A stretch of DNA of 64,000 nt from Akkermansia muciniphila (GTDB taxonomy: Bacteria > Verrucomicrobiota > Verrucomicrobiia > Limisphaerales > BJHT01): assembly GCA_945861535.1 (NCBI GenBank), contig CAMAUZ010000024.1, positions 1 through 64,000 of the forward strand, written 5' to 3'. Every line of letters starts with the position of its first letter. Within the stretch, counting starts at the first letter, position 1. The notes beneath the pieces are model-generated. The model made no database searches. It had not been told where the DNA came from and worked only from the letters and a program-made list of their open reading frames with translations. Of the stretch, positions 1-7,639 are shown piece by piece. Made by a program: the position numbers and the translations under genes.

Positions 1-1001
1 CTGTCCACGCCGTAGCCGACGTAGGCCCGGGTGCCGTCGGCGCGGAGCACGTCGCGGGTGAAATGGTTGTTGCTCGTGCGCGAGCCGCCGCCCTTGTTCC
101 ACCAGCGGAAGCCGCGGTATTGCTGGTCGCTCTCCACCTTGCCGTCGGCACCGACGATTTCGTGGCCCTGGTTCACCGGCCCCTCGAAGTCGGGCGGCGT
201 GATCCAGTTGTTGTGGAAGTTGATGCTCATGCCGTTGTCGAAATCCACGCGCACCTGCACGGCGTCGTAGGCATTGATGCCGTCGCGCACGAGGCGCTTC
301 TTCTGGCCCACGGCGGTGAGCGAGACGGGCTTGGAGTGGTAGTAGGAGTAAATCAAATCCACCCAGTGCGGCCCGACGTAGCTGAACGGGTCGCTCGACT
401 CGACCCACTTGAAGGTGCTGGTGCTGACCTCCAGCGGCTCTTCGAGGAACGCGGTGCCGTAGAGCGGCGCGCCGATGCGCTTCTGGATGTCGTCGCGGAT
501 GCGCAGGTGGTCGGGGTCGTAACGCTTGTGCATGTCCACGGCGACGATGCGGTTCTGCGCGCGCGCGGCCTCGATGATCTGGTCGGCCTCGTGCGTGGTG
601 AGGCACATGGGCTTCTCGGTGAGGACGTGGACGCCCTTCGCGAGCGCGGCGAGGATGGGCTGCGTGTGCAAATGGTCCGGCGTCGCGACGGCGAGCACGT
701 CGAGATCGGGGAAATCGCGGAGAATGTCGTGCCACGGCTCGTCGCCGAAGTAGCACTTCGGCGCATGGCCGGTCCACTCCTTGAAGGCGGCGGCGGATTT
801 CTCGGCGGACTTCTGCGAGCGCGTGGCGACGGCGACGAGGTCGAACTTCACCGGCGCGAGGTCGCGGTTGAATTTGTCCAGCCCGACGCGGGCGAGCTGG
901 CCGGCGATGCCGAAGCGCTGGAGGTCGGCGTAGGCGCGGAGGTGGACATCGCCGCCGAACATGCCGGCGCCGACGAGGGCGATTTTGATGGTGGGTTCCA
1001 T
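1..1001 (-). CDS. Gfo/Idh/MocA family oxidoreductase, 3' end cut by window edge
   Basis: Reads leftward from an ATG at 1001 and stays open to the window edge, so the C-terminus is missing. The N-terminus (IKIALVGAGMFGG) is the Rossmann NAD(P)-binding loop of the Gfo/Idh/MocA family. About residue 130 there is the family signature TEKPMCLT, in which the Lys is the usual catalytic or cofactor-contacting residue, followed by the helix that packs on it. The later part (YDPDHLRIRDDI, then a beta-sheet region rich in W, G and N) matches the C-terminal substrate domain. Members are mostly cytoplasmic sugar or inositol dehydrogenases; here no signal peptide is seen and the substrate cannot be told. 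No Shine-Dalgarno is obvious before the ATG. Confidence 0.9.
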   Translation of the reverse strand, partial: MEPTIKIALVGAGMFGGDVHLRAYADLQRFGIAGQLARVGLDKFNRDLAPVKFDLVAVATRSQKSAEKSAAAFKEWTGHAPKCYFGDEPWHDILRDFPDLDVLAVATPDHLHTQPILAALAKGVHVLTEKPMCLTTHEADQIIEAARAQNRIVAVDMHKRYDPDHLRIRDDIQKRIGAPLYGTAFLEEPLEVSTSTFKWVESSDPFSYVGPHWVDLIYSYYHSKPVSLTAVGQKKRLVRDGINAYDAVQVRVDFDNGMSINFHNNWITPPDFEGPVNQGHEIVGADGKVESDQQYRGFRWWNKGGGSRTSNNHFTRDVLRADGTRAYVGYGVD

Positions 1002-1148
1002 GAGTGATATGTGTGCGTCTAAGGCAGCAAATACTGAACCGGAAAAAGACAGTTGGAACTACTAAAAACACGAAGGGAGCGGTCCTGGGCGCATCTCAGT
1101 TTATTGCACGCCCTCTGGTTCTCATGCCCAGCCCAGCGGGCGAAAGAC

Positions 1149-1178
1149 AATAGCCCAGCACTGAAGTGCTGGGCTATT
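1149..1178. repeat. Perfect 13-bp palindrome with TGAA loop
   Basis: AATAGCCCAGCAC is followed by TGAA and then its exact complement. It resembles REP-type dispersed intergenic palindromes rather than a terminator of the Gfo/Idh/MocA gene, because it lies upstream of that gene. The surrounding stretch 1002-1529 has no supportable gene. Confidence 0.7.
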
Positions 1179-1529
1179 TTCGGTCGTCCCTGTGGGACAT
1201 GCCAACGCGCACCGATCGTTGCAGGAAACTGAGATGCGCCCAGCGGTCCTTGTGGGAACGAGCAGTGGCAGTCGGCGGGAAGAGCAATTGGTCCCCGGCC
1301 TACCTCGGTCGAGCGGTTGGATTACGAGCCGTTCGTGTCGGTCGTGGTTTATCTCAACTGGCTTTCCGGCCTGAAACTCCGGGGGGAACAATCTTTGCGA
1401 AAGTTCGTGTCGTCGGCACCGTGACTGCGGTCGTCCTCTTGGCCCTTCGAAAACGGCGGAACGGGCCGGGGTTAGGGAGAACCCTTTCATTGCTTCAGCA
1501 CGCCGACGCTCCCGCCGGGCACGCCGTAA

Positions 1530-1688
1530 GTGCTGCGACATTCCTTTGCGACGCATCTGCTGGGGAGCGGGACACCATTCCGGAAGTTGCACGAGTTGCT
1601 GGGACATGCGGACGTGAGCACGACGAAGACTTCCACGCATGTGATGAAGAAACGGGGGCTGGGGCTGGGGAGTCCGCTGGATTGTTAG
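1530..1688 (+). pseudogene. Relic of tyrosine recombinase (integron-integrase-like) C-terminus
   Basis: Fifty-two codons read [13 protein letters not shown], then [23 protein letters not shown] and finally SPLDC before TAG. This is the C-terminal catalytic block of tyrosine recombinases: the Arg and His of LRHSFATHL and the His of LLGH are present, while the nucleophile position reads T-S-T-H instead of the usual Y-T-H, so the catalytic Tyr is lost. The ending around SPLD is typical of integron integrases (IntI) and their chromosomal relatives. A TAA lies directly before the first codon (1527-1529), and the preceding residues continue only in another frame, so this is a decayed stub. No attI or attC sites were recognised nearby. 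Confidence 0.75.
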
Positions 1689-1718
1689 CGGCAATGCCTT
1701 TCGGTAGTTCCAACGTAG

Positions 1719-1802
1719 AATCCCAGCGGGATTCCGGCCTCCAGCCCAGGGTAGCTCGCTCCTCGCAACCTCGGGCTGGAGGACACAATCCCGTTGGGGT
1801 TG
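1719..1802. repeat. Dispersed imperfect inverted repeat (CTCCAGCCC family)
   Basis: The left arm runs AATCCCAGCGGGATT then CCTCCAGCCCAGGGTAGC; the right arm carries the complement (AACCTCGGGCTGGAGGA, then AATCCCGTTGGGG). A related but longer copy lies at 34639-34803. It is non-coding and resembles the REP/RAYT-associated intergenic repeats frequent in this phylum. Confidence 0.6.
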
Positions 1803-1853
1803 CCACGCGCTGCGGAACGCGCGCCTGACGGTTCAGCGTTCAGCGGAGCAGAA

Positions 1854-2843
1854 TTACCGAAGGGCATTGGGGGCAGGGGCGGCCAGCCAGGCGAGGACTT
1901 GCTCGGCGGCGGTCAACGGGGCGGAGCAGAGGATGGTGTGGTCGGCGTAGGGGATGACGCGGGTGTCGCGGTGGCCGGGGCAGTGGCGGCGAAGCCAGGT
2001 GCGGACGGGGGGCCAGGGGACGATGGGATCGAACCAGCCGGTGAGTTGATAGACGGGAAGGGTGGCGGCGCGGGCAAGGGGACGCGGGTCGTTGGCGGTG
2101 ATGAGGCGGAGGCGGTGGAGGATGGCGAGGCGGTCGGGTTCGGTGCGGCGGGCGAGGAATTCGTGGAGGCGGGCGAGGGCTTCGGGGGAGGGTTGGCGGA
2201 GGCGGAGCCGTGAGTAGCGGGCGTAGAGGTGGAGGAGGAAGAGAAGGAATTGCCAAGGGAGGAGGCGGATGAGGAGTTCGGCGAGGCGCGGGCCGCAGGG
2301 GATGGGATGTTTGATGAAGCCGCCGGCGAGGATGAGCCCGTCGGGACGAAAGCGCGGGTGGGGCAGGGGAGGGGTTGAAGGGTTTAGGGGTTGAAGGGTT
2401 GAGGCGGCTGGGGATTGCATGGGAATTGAGCGGTGCAGGAGGGGCCAGGCGATTTGGGAGCCGAAGGATTCGGCGAGGATCCAGCCGTGGGTGATGCCAT
2501 GGGTGAGGAGAAGTTGTTCGATGGCGGCGGCGTATTGGTCGAGGGTCCAGGTGAGGGTGCGGGGATAGGTGAGTTCGACGAAGCGGACGCGGTCGGCGAG
2601 GGCAAGGCGGAAGGCGTGGACGAGGGTCCAGTCGCCGTGGAGGCCGGGGAGGTAGATGAGGGTGGGGAGGTGGGCGGGGCCGTGGATGCGGAGTTGGAGA
2701 GTTTCGGGGGAGGGATCGGGAGGAACGGATGGCCGCAAAGAACGCAAAGGGGCGCAAAGAGGAGGGGGATTGCTGGTGGGGGCGGGGTCGGCGCTTGGCG
2801 GTTTGGCTTGGGCGCCGGTTTGAGTTTTTTGCGGCGAGATCAT
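1854..2843 (-). CDS. Alpha/beta hydrolase fold protein
   Basis: A 329-residue protein with the alpha/beta hydrolase layout: TLIYLPGLHGDWT (oxyanion region), the nucleophile elbow AESFGSQ with Ser, an acid in TGWFDPIVP, and the catalytic His in YADHTILC near the C-terminus. There is no signal peptide. Substrate unknown; esterase or lipase is a guess. Two parts look repeat-derived: the N-terminal region reads through a copy of the purine-rich dispersed repeat near 2729-2765, and residues around 155-170 come from a GGTTGAAGGG-type simple repeat at about 2370-2402. The true start may therefore be further downstream than the ATG chosen at 2843. Confidence 0.75.
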   Translation of the reverse strand: MISPQKTQTGAQAKPPSADPAPTSNPPPLCAPLRSLRPSVPPDPSPETLQLRIHGPAHLPTLIYLPGLHGDWTLVHAFRLALADRVRFVELTYPRTLTWTLDQYAAAIEQLLLTHGITHGWILAESFGSQIAWPLLHRSIPMQSPAASTLQPLNPSTPPLPHPRFRPDGLILAGGFIKHPIPCGPRLAELLIRLLPWQFLLFLLHLYARYSRLRLRQPSPEALARLHEFLARRTEPDRLAILHRLRLITANDPRPLARAATLPVYQLTGWFDPIVPWPPVRTWLRRHCPGHRDTRVIPYADHTILCSAPLTAAEQVLAWLAAPAPNALR

Positions 2844-2855
2844 TTGGCGGGGAGT

Positions 2856-2925
2856 GTGGCCGACGACGTGAGGAGGCGGAGGCCCTCGTCCGTCGCCCGA
2901 TCCCCCTCCTCACGTCGGCGGCTAC
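2856..2925. repeat. Dispersed inverted repeat (GACGTGAGGAGGCGG family)
   Basis: GTGGCCGACGACGTGAGGAG at the left end is the near-complement of CTCCTCACGTCGGCGGCTAC at the right end. A second copy sits at 29263-29348. It separates the hydrolase start from the end of the amidohydrolase gene. Confidence 0.7.
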
Positions 2926-2930
2926 GGGAT

Positions 2931-4058
2931 TCAGCGGAAGAGGTCATCGGATTTGCGGAGGACTTCGGTGGGCACGCCAAGGGCTTGTTTGATGGCGAGG
3001 TCGCGGTCCCAGGGATTTCCGAGGGCGGCGATGGTGCGCATCTGGGTGGGAGTAAAATTTTTCGGAAAATACCAAGGGGAGACGAGGGCGGTGTTGATGA
3101 GAGGATAGTCGGAGCCGTAGAGGAGGCGGCCCTGCCATTCGGGGCGGGTGAGGGCTTCGCGGAGGTAGCCGAGTTTATTGACCTGGGTGAGCGAGGAGAT
3201 TTCGGAGTAGAGATTGGTGTATTGGAGCATCATGGGGGCGAGGCGGTCGGTGTCGCGCTGGCCTTCGTTCTTACCGGTGGAGGCGATGTGGGCGACGATG
3301 ACGGTGACGCCGAGTTTGAGGGGGAGGTGGAGGCGCTGGGGGTCGCAGAGTTCATCGCGGGCGTTGGTGAAGGAGCGCTCCTGGCCGGCGTGGGTGAGGA
3401 GGGGGAGGCGGAGTTCGACGAGGCGGCGGTAGAAGGGGATGAGGCGTTCGTCGGCGGGATCAAACTGCATGATGCTGGGGATCCATTTGATGAGTTTCGC
3501 GCCGTGGGCTTTGGCCCAGGTGAGGCGTTCGAGGGCGTCTTTGCGGAGGGGATTGATGCTGGCGCCGAAGAGGAGGTTGGTGGTCTTGGCGGTTTCGCGG
3601 GCGATGAATTCGTTGGGGACGTAGATTTCGGTGCGGGCGCGGTCGAGGTCGCCGTGGTCGTCCACGACGCCGTCCATGGCGAGGAGGATGGCGCGGCCGA
3701 CGTGCTGGCTTTGCGCGAGTTGGCGGGAGATGAGCTGGATGACGTGGGCGTCGCCTTTCTCGAGGAGTTCGTCGCGGGAGGTGCCGAAGCTTTGGAGGTA
3801 GATGCGGAGTTTCCAGCTTGCGGCCATGGCCGGGGATATGAAGCAGCCGCTGTCACCGGCACCGATGCCGGCGGTGTGGCAGTGGAGGTCGAGGAGCTTG
3901 GCGGCGGGGATCGGCTGAGGCGGGCGATAGGGCCCGGAGTGGAAGATTTGGCAGGCGACGCAGCCGCCGAGGAGGACGGTGAGCAGGAGAATGACGAGGA
4001 GACGGAGTCGGCGGCGGCGGGGAGCACGCGGCGCAGGGTCGGTGGCGGAGGGTGGCAC
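2931..4058 (-). CDS. Amidohydrolase-family protein, membrane-anchored or lipoprotein
   Basis: After a basic stretch the N-terminus has a hydrophobic segment ending in VLLGGC, a good lipobox, so the protein is probably exported and lipidated. The mature part is an amidohydrolase-2 (metal-dependent TIM-barrel) domain: the H-x-H pair in LDLHCHTAG, then KLIKWIPS, a His in LLTHAGQE, a His in VIVAHIAS and the metal Asp in YGSDYP. The reading frame stays open through tRNA-Val, but that upstream part is only translated tRNA. I therefore place the start at a GTG (4058), 22 residues before the hydrophobic core; a TTG at 4094 is an alternative. It ends close to a dispersed repeat. The hydrolysed substrate is unknown. 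Confidence 0.75.
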   Translation of the reverse strand: MPPSATDPAPRAPRRRRLRLLVILLLTVLLGGCVACQIFHSGPYRPPQPIPAAKLLDLHCHTAGIGAGDSGCFISPAMAASWKLRIYLQSFGTSRDELLEKGDAHVIQLISRQLAQSQHVGRAILLAMDGVVDDHGDLDRARTEIYVPNEFIARETAKTTNLLFGASINPLRKDALERLTWAKAHGAKLIKWIPSIMQFDPADERLIPFYRRLVELRLPLLTHAGQERSFTNARDELCDPQRLHLPLKLGVTVIVAHIASTGKNEGQRDTDRLAPMMLQYTNLYSEISSLTQVNKLGYLREALTRPEWQGRLLYGSDYPLINTALVSPWYFPKNFTPTQMRTIAALGNPWDRDLAIKQALGVPTEVLRKSDDLFR

Positions 4059-4213
4059 GGGAGGGAGTGGAGCGCGGATGGGGGCGGGGGGCAATCTGGA
4101 AACGGCGGACGGGCAGGGATTGGGATGGGAGGGGGGCAGGGGAGGCAGGGGGTGGGGATGCGGGGAGTTGGCAGGGGAATTTGGGGCAAGGGAATGGGGA
4201 CGGGGCGGGAGGA

Positions 4214-4288
4214 TGGTGCGCACTGCAGGGTTCGAACCTGCGACCCCTTGCGTGTGAAGCAAATGCTCTACCACTGAGCTAAGCGCGC
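4214..4288 (-). tRNA. tRNA-Val (CAC)
   Basis: A full cloverleaf: acceptor GCGCGCT pairs with AGTGCGC with one G-T; the D-arm is GCTC/GAGC; the anticodon loop is TTCACAC with anticodon CAC; the T-arm is GCAGG/CCTGC around TTCGAAC. The discriminator is A and the CCA end is encoded. Confidence 0.95.
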
Positions 4289-4589
4289 GTTTGACTTCCG
4301 AGTTTCTCGCCGACGCCTCCGCGTTGGTCGGGTTCGGAAAACCGGCCGAGAAGCTAGACAGGGGCGATGCGTGAGGCAAGCAGTTTTGCCGAATCGTGTG
4401 GTTTCTCGGGTGCGGGCCGCGGTTGACGGGCTAATCCGGGTGGCATCGAGAGGATTCCGGGGTTGGCCGCAAAAGAACGCATAAGCGGAGCGGGGTGCTG
4501 CGACTGGAAACGGCCGCTGAAATCACGGCATTCGCGCCAGGAAATGGGCGGGAAAAATCGGGGCGGGGCTCGGTTTTCCGGAAGAAAAC
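4289..4589. other. Gene-free spacer between two tRNAs
   Basis: About 300 bases without a supportable gene. It contains a degenerate copy of the purine-rich repeat (GGCCGCAAAAGAACGCA) near 4464 and otherwise no recognisable structure. Confidence 0.5.
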
Positions 4590-4663
4590 TGGCTGGCCGA
4601 CATGGATTCGAACCATGACTAAAGCCTCCAAAGGGCTCTGTGCTACCATTACACCATCGGCCA
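4590..4663 (-). tRNA. tRNA-Gln (TTG)
   Basis: Acceptor TGGCCGA pairs with TCGGCCA; the D-arm is GTGT/GCAC; the anticodon stem GAGCC/GGCTT encloses CTTTGGA, giving anticodon TTG; the T-arm is CATGG/CCATG around TTCGAAT. Discriminator G, CCA encoded. Same strand as the tRNA-Val gene. Confidence 0.95.
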
Positions 4664-5165
4664 AACCGGGCCGAAGCTAGCGTTGTCGGGCGGGGGTGCA
4701 AACTCAATTTTGCGAAGAAGCGGGGGAGACGGGAAAAGTAGTTTGCATTCAGTGGAGGCGGCTAGCGGTAGGACGGTGCCGGGTGGTCGTCGTTTCCCGG
4801 CCGCGCGGCAATCGGCCCGGTGATTCGGCTCGCGGGGCGGGATGTCAGGCGCCGGGTATTCGCAGGTTTTGGCGACGCAGTGGTGTGTGACCACGTCGCC
4901 TGTTCGCCGGGAGCGCCGGGCCGCGGGCGTGGCAAGACGGAGCGAAGAGAGAGAGTTGAAATCCCGGCGCGGCCCGCGCGGGCGGACCGTGCGGCGGCCG
5001 GGGAAGGGCGCACTCCGGGACTGGTGCTGGCCGCGCGCACTTCGCTGCCGCTCGCGCACGGCGGCGGGTGGACTTGCGAATGAGCCGTCCACGTCCGGTA
5101 TTTGCGGCGGTGATATTGTGCTTTCGCGCGCGGGATTGAACCGGTAGCACACAGTCGAACTTTTT
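4664..5165. other. Gene-free GC-rich spacer
   Basis: Open frames here overlap each other on both strands and show no recognisable family, signal peptide or start signal. I see no gene and no clear promoter for the downstream propeller gene. Confidence 0.45.
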
Positions 5166-6401
5166 ATGCGCACAAACTTCATCTCCGCCTTTGCCCTGTT
5201 CAGTTCTTTCACCGCCACCGTCCACGCCGCGGACTGGCCGCAGTGGCGGGGACCGAATCGGGATGATCATTCGCCGGATACGGGGCTGGCGAAGGCATGG
5301 CCGGCGAGCGGACCGAAGCGGGTGTGGTTGTTCAAGGACGCTGGCTTGGGTTATTCGGGCGTGGCGGTCGTCGGCGATACGCTGTTCACGATGGGCTTGC
5401 GCGGGGACACGGAGTTTCTCATCGCGGTGGACGCGGCGGCAGGAAAGGAGAAGTGGGCGACGGCGATGGGGCCGGTGTTGAAGAATGGCTGGGGCGACGG
5501 GCCGCGCGGCACGCCGTGTGTGGCGGGCGGGAAAGTATATGCGCTGAGCGGGACGGGCTTTTTGCTGTGCGCCAGCGCGGCGGATGGCAAGGAGTTGTGG
5601 AAGGCGCGCATGGCGGAGTTTGGCGGAAAGACGCCGGGCTGGGGGTATACGGAATCGGTGTTGGTGGACGGAGACCTGGTGATCTGCACGCCGGGCGGGG
5701 CGAAGGGGACGTTGCTCGCGCTGGACAAGGCTTCGGGCAAGCCAGTGTGGCAGAGCGAAGGGTGGACGGATGGCGCGCAGTATTCGTCACCGGTCGTGGC
5801 GACGATCAATGGGAAGCGGCAATATGTGCAGCTCACGCAGCAGCATGTCGCGGGCATCGAGGCGAGCAGCGGGAAGGTGTTGTGGCAGTCGGCCTGGCAG
5901 GGGAAGACGGCGGTGATTCCCACGCCGATTGTGACGGGGAACAGCGTGTATATCGCGTCGGGCTACGGCGTGGGCTGCAAGCTGGTGACGATCGACGCGG
6001 AGAACAAACCGAGTGACGCGTGGGTGAACACGACCATGGTGAATCATCACGGCGGGGTGATTTTGGTGGGCGAACATCTGTATGGATTTTCGGACAAAGG
6101 CGGCTGGACGTGCCAGAGCCTGAAGACGGGCGAGGCGGTGTGGACGAGCCAGGCGCTGGGCAAAGGCGCGGTGCATTTCGCGGACGGGATGCTGATCTGC
6201 CTCGAGGAGCGGTCGGGCACGGTGGTGTTGGCGGAGGCGGTGACGACGGGATGGAAGGAGCACGGGCGCTTCAAGCTGGAGCCGCAGACGGAGCAGCGGA
6301 ATCCGAAGGGGAAAATCTGGACGCATCCGGTCGTGCTCAACGGGAAGCTGTATCTGCGGGATCAGGAGCTGCTGTCGTGCTACGACGTGGCGGGGAAGTG
6401 A
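5166..6401 (+). CDS. Secreted PQQ-like beta-propeller repeat protein
   Basis: A 411-residue protein with a cleavable signal peptide (MRTNFISAFALFSSFTATVHAA) followed at once by DWPQWRGPNRDDHSP, the hallmark start of the PQQ-repeat family common in Planctomycetes and Verrucomicrobia. Blades carry the usual pattern in which a value is stored, combined with a W, and closed with G-x-x-x-W, as in AAAGKEKWATAM, AADGKELWKARM, KASGKPVWQSEG and ASSGKVLWQSAW. These propellers resemble BamB or quinoprotein dehydrogenases, but no PQQ-binding disulphide or catalytic residues were identified, so a binding or scaffold role in the periplasm is as likely as an enzymatic one. It ends just before a strong intrinsic terminator and appears monocistronic. 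Confidence 0.85.
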   Translation: MRTNFISAFALFSSFTATVHAADWPQWRGPNRDDHSPDTGLAKAWPASGPKRVWLFKDAGLGYSGVAVVGDTLFTMGLRGDTEFLIAVDAAAGKEKWATAMGPVLKNGWGDGPRGTPCVAGGKVYALSGTGFLLCASAADGKELWKARMAEFGGKTPGWGYTESVLVDGDLVICTPGGAKGTLLALDKASGKPVWQSEGWTDGAQYSSPVVATINGKRQYVQLTQQHVAGIEASSGKVLWQSAWQGKTAVIPTPIVTGNSVYIASGYGVGCKLVTIDAENKPSDAWVNTTMVNHHGGVILVGEHLYGFSDKGGWTCQSLKTGEAVWTSQALGKGAVHFADGMLICLEERSGTVVLAEAVTTGWKEHGRFKLEPQTEQRNPKGKIWTHPVVLNGKLYLRDQELLSCYDVAGK

Positions 6402-6428
6402 GCCGCGGGGCGGCCGCGAGAGACGAGA

Positions 6429-6464
6429 GGGGACGAGCGGGGGTTCGTCCCCTTTTTCTTTTTT
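6429..6464 (+). terminator. Intrinsic terminator of the PQQ-propeller gene
   Basis: GGGGACGA (6429-6436) pairs exactly with TCGTCCCC (6445-6452) across an 8-nt loop, followed by TTTTTCTTTTTT. It lies 27 nt after the stop codon. Confidence 0.85.
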
Positions 6465-6482
6465 CCGCAGGGAGCGAGGGAG

Positions 6483-6617
6483 GGATGGCCGCAAAGAACG
6501 CAAGAAGACGCAAAAAGGGGCCGGCGGAAATGCGTGCCGCGGTTCAACTCGGGAACTCCCCAACCACCTCCGCTCACCGTTTTATTTTTGCGTCTCTTTG
6601 CGTTCTTTGCGGCGATT
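6483..6617. repeat. Inverted pair of the purine-rich repeat (GCCGCAAAGAACGCAA)
   Basis: The left arm at about 6485-6515 (ATGGCCGCAAAGAACGCAAG and on) is complemented by the right arm ending about 6616 (TTTGCGTTCTTTGCGGCGAT). Single arms of the same family occur near 2729, 4464 and 29446, twice inside coding sequence. Non-coding here. Confidence 0.65.
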
Positions 6618-6644
6618 CATTCGGCGGGCCAGGCGCGCGGCGGG

Positions 6645-7247
6645 TCAGATTTTTTCCCGGATTAAACGGAGGAGTTCGGGGTAGGCGTGGACGGCGGGAA
6701 ATTGCAGGAAGTCGCGGATGACGTTGGCGGGGGCGTGGAAGAGGAAGCCGTGGTGGGCTTCGCCAAGCATGGTGGTGTCGTTGTAGGAGTCCCCGGCGGC
6801 GATGACCTGGTAATTTAGGCTCTTGAGGGCGGCGACGGATTTTTTCTTCTGATCCGGTTGGCGGAGTTGATAGCCGGTGATGTGATCGCGGTCCACGACG
6901 AGGCGGTGGCACAGGAGCGTGGGCCAGCCGAGTTGGCGCATGAGCGGTTGGGCGAATTGCTCGAAGGTGTCGGAGAGGATGATGACCTGGACGAGAGCGC
7001 GGAGTTCGCTGAGGAATTCCGCGCCGCCGGGCAAGGGGCGCAGGGTGTCGATGACGGACTGGATGTCGGAAAGTTTGAGGCCGTGACGGTCGAGAATCTG
7101 GAGGCGTCCGGTCATCAATTTGTCGTAGTCGGGTTCGTCGCGGGTGGTGCGGCGGAGTTCGGGGATACCGGTTTTGTCGGCGACGGCGATCCAGATTTCC
7201 GGAACGAGGACGCCTTCGAGGTCGAGGGTGACGATGCTTTGTTTCAC
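6645..7247 (-). CDS. thrH: ThrH: phosphoserine phosphatase / homoserine phosphotransferase
   Basis: Two hundred residues, the normal ThrH length. HAD-superfamily motif I is DLEGVLVPE, the ThrH form with Glu in place of the second Asp; motif II is IILSDTFEQF; motif IV is AAGDSYNDTTML. The enzyme dephosphorylates phosphoserine and can pass the phosphate to homoserine, linking serine and threonine synthesis; it is cytoplasmic. It stands alone on the minus strand, flanked by a repeat on its 3' side and a MITE-like element on its 5' side, so its promoter must lie in the roughly 90 bases before the element or within it. Confidence 0.93.
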   Translation of the reverse strand: MKQSIVTLDLEGVLVPEIWIAVADKTGIPELRRTTRDEPDYDKLMTGRLQILDRHGLKLSDIQSVIDTLRPLPGGAEFLSELRALVQVIILSDTFEQFAQPLMRQLGWPTLLCHRLVVDRDHITGYQLRQPDQKKKSVAALKSLNYQVIAAGDSYNDTTMLGEAHHGFLFHAPANVIRDFLQFPAVHAYPELLRLIREKI

Positions 7248-7337
7248 AGGCGGAGAGTGGAGAAATACGGGGGCGGTGGCAAGGAGGCGACGGCAGAAAA
7301 ATGAGGCAAAAACAACGGAGAGGAGATCTGAGCCGCT

Positions 7338-7484
7338 TGCAAAACCCCTGCTTGTTTATCTTTTACCCACCATCTTTTACCATCTGCATCCCGTCCCCTT
7401 GTCCAAAGCCCAAGCATCTGGTAAAAGATGAGGGGTAAAAGATGGAAAGCCGGAACTGTGAAGCCGAGGTTTTGCCAGTGCCTC
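7338..7484 (-). mobile_element. MITE-like palindromic element, copy B
   Basis: About 147 bp with imperfect terminal inverted repeats: TTGCAAAACCCCTGCTT at one end and the complement of CTGGCAAAACCTCGGCTT at the other. Internal subterminal repeats of the type ATCTTTTACC..GGTAAAAGAT make the whole element palindromic. The 12-mer ATCTGAGCCGCT occurs directly on both sides (7326-7337 and 7485-7496), which looks like a target duplication. A near-identical copy lies in opposite orientation at 61197-61347. No transposase is encoded, so it would move only with help in trans. Confidence 0.75.
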
Positions 7485-7573
7485 ATCTGAGCCGCTATTT
7501 TTCGGCTCCGCTTTTTTGGCCGGACTTTTCCGGTCGGTTTTTTTGGTGGTTTTTTGCGGCAGTCCCGGATGTC

Positions 7574-7607
7574 AAAAAAAACGGCGCGGACCGAAGTCCG
7601 CGCCGTT
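7574..7607 (-). terminator. Intrinsic terminator of glnII
   Basis: Read on the minus strand, AACGGCGCGGAC pairs perfectly with GTCCGCGCCGTT across a TTCG tetraloop and is followed by a run of T. It begins 33 nt after the glnII stop. Confidence 0.93.
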
Positions 7608-7639
7608 GTGAGGGGGAATGCTTTCGCGTCGCTCGGCCG

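Noticed and set aside
1122-1694. 190-codon minus-strand frame across the integrase relic
   Set aside because: The opposite strand holds the recombinase motif and the frame includes the 13-bp palindrome; no family seen.
4059-4379. N-terminal extension of the amidohydrolase frame through tRNA-Val
   Set aside because: The residues (SSVVEHLLHTQGVAGSNPAV) are a translated tRNA; the protein start must lie downstream.
4431-4664. Minus-strand frame across tRNA-Gln
   Set aside because: MVAQSPLEALVMVRIHVGQP is translated tRNA-Gln followed by spacer; no protein features.
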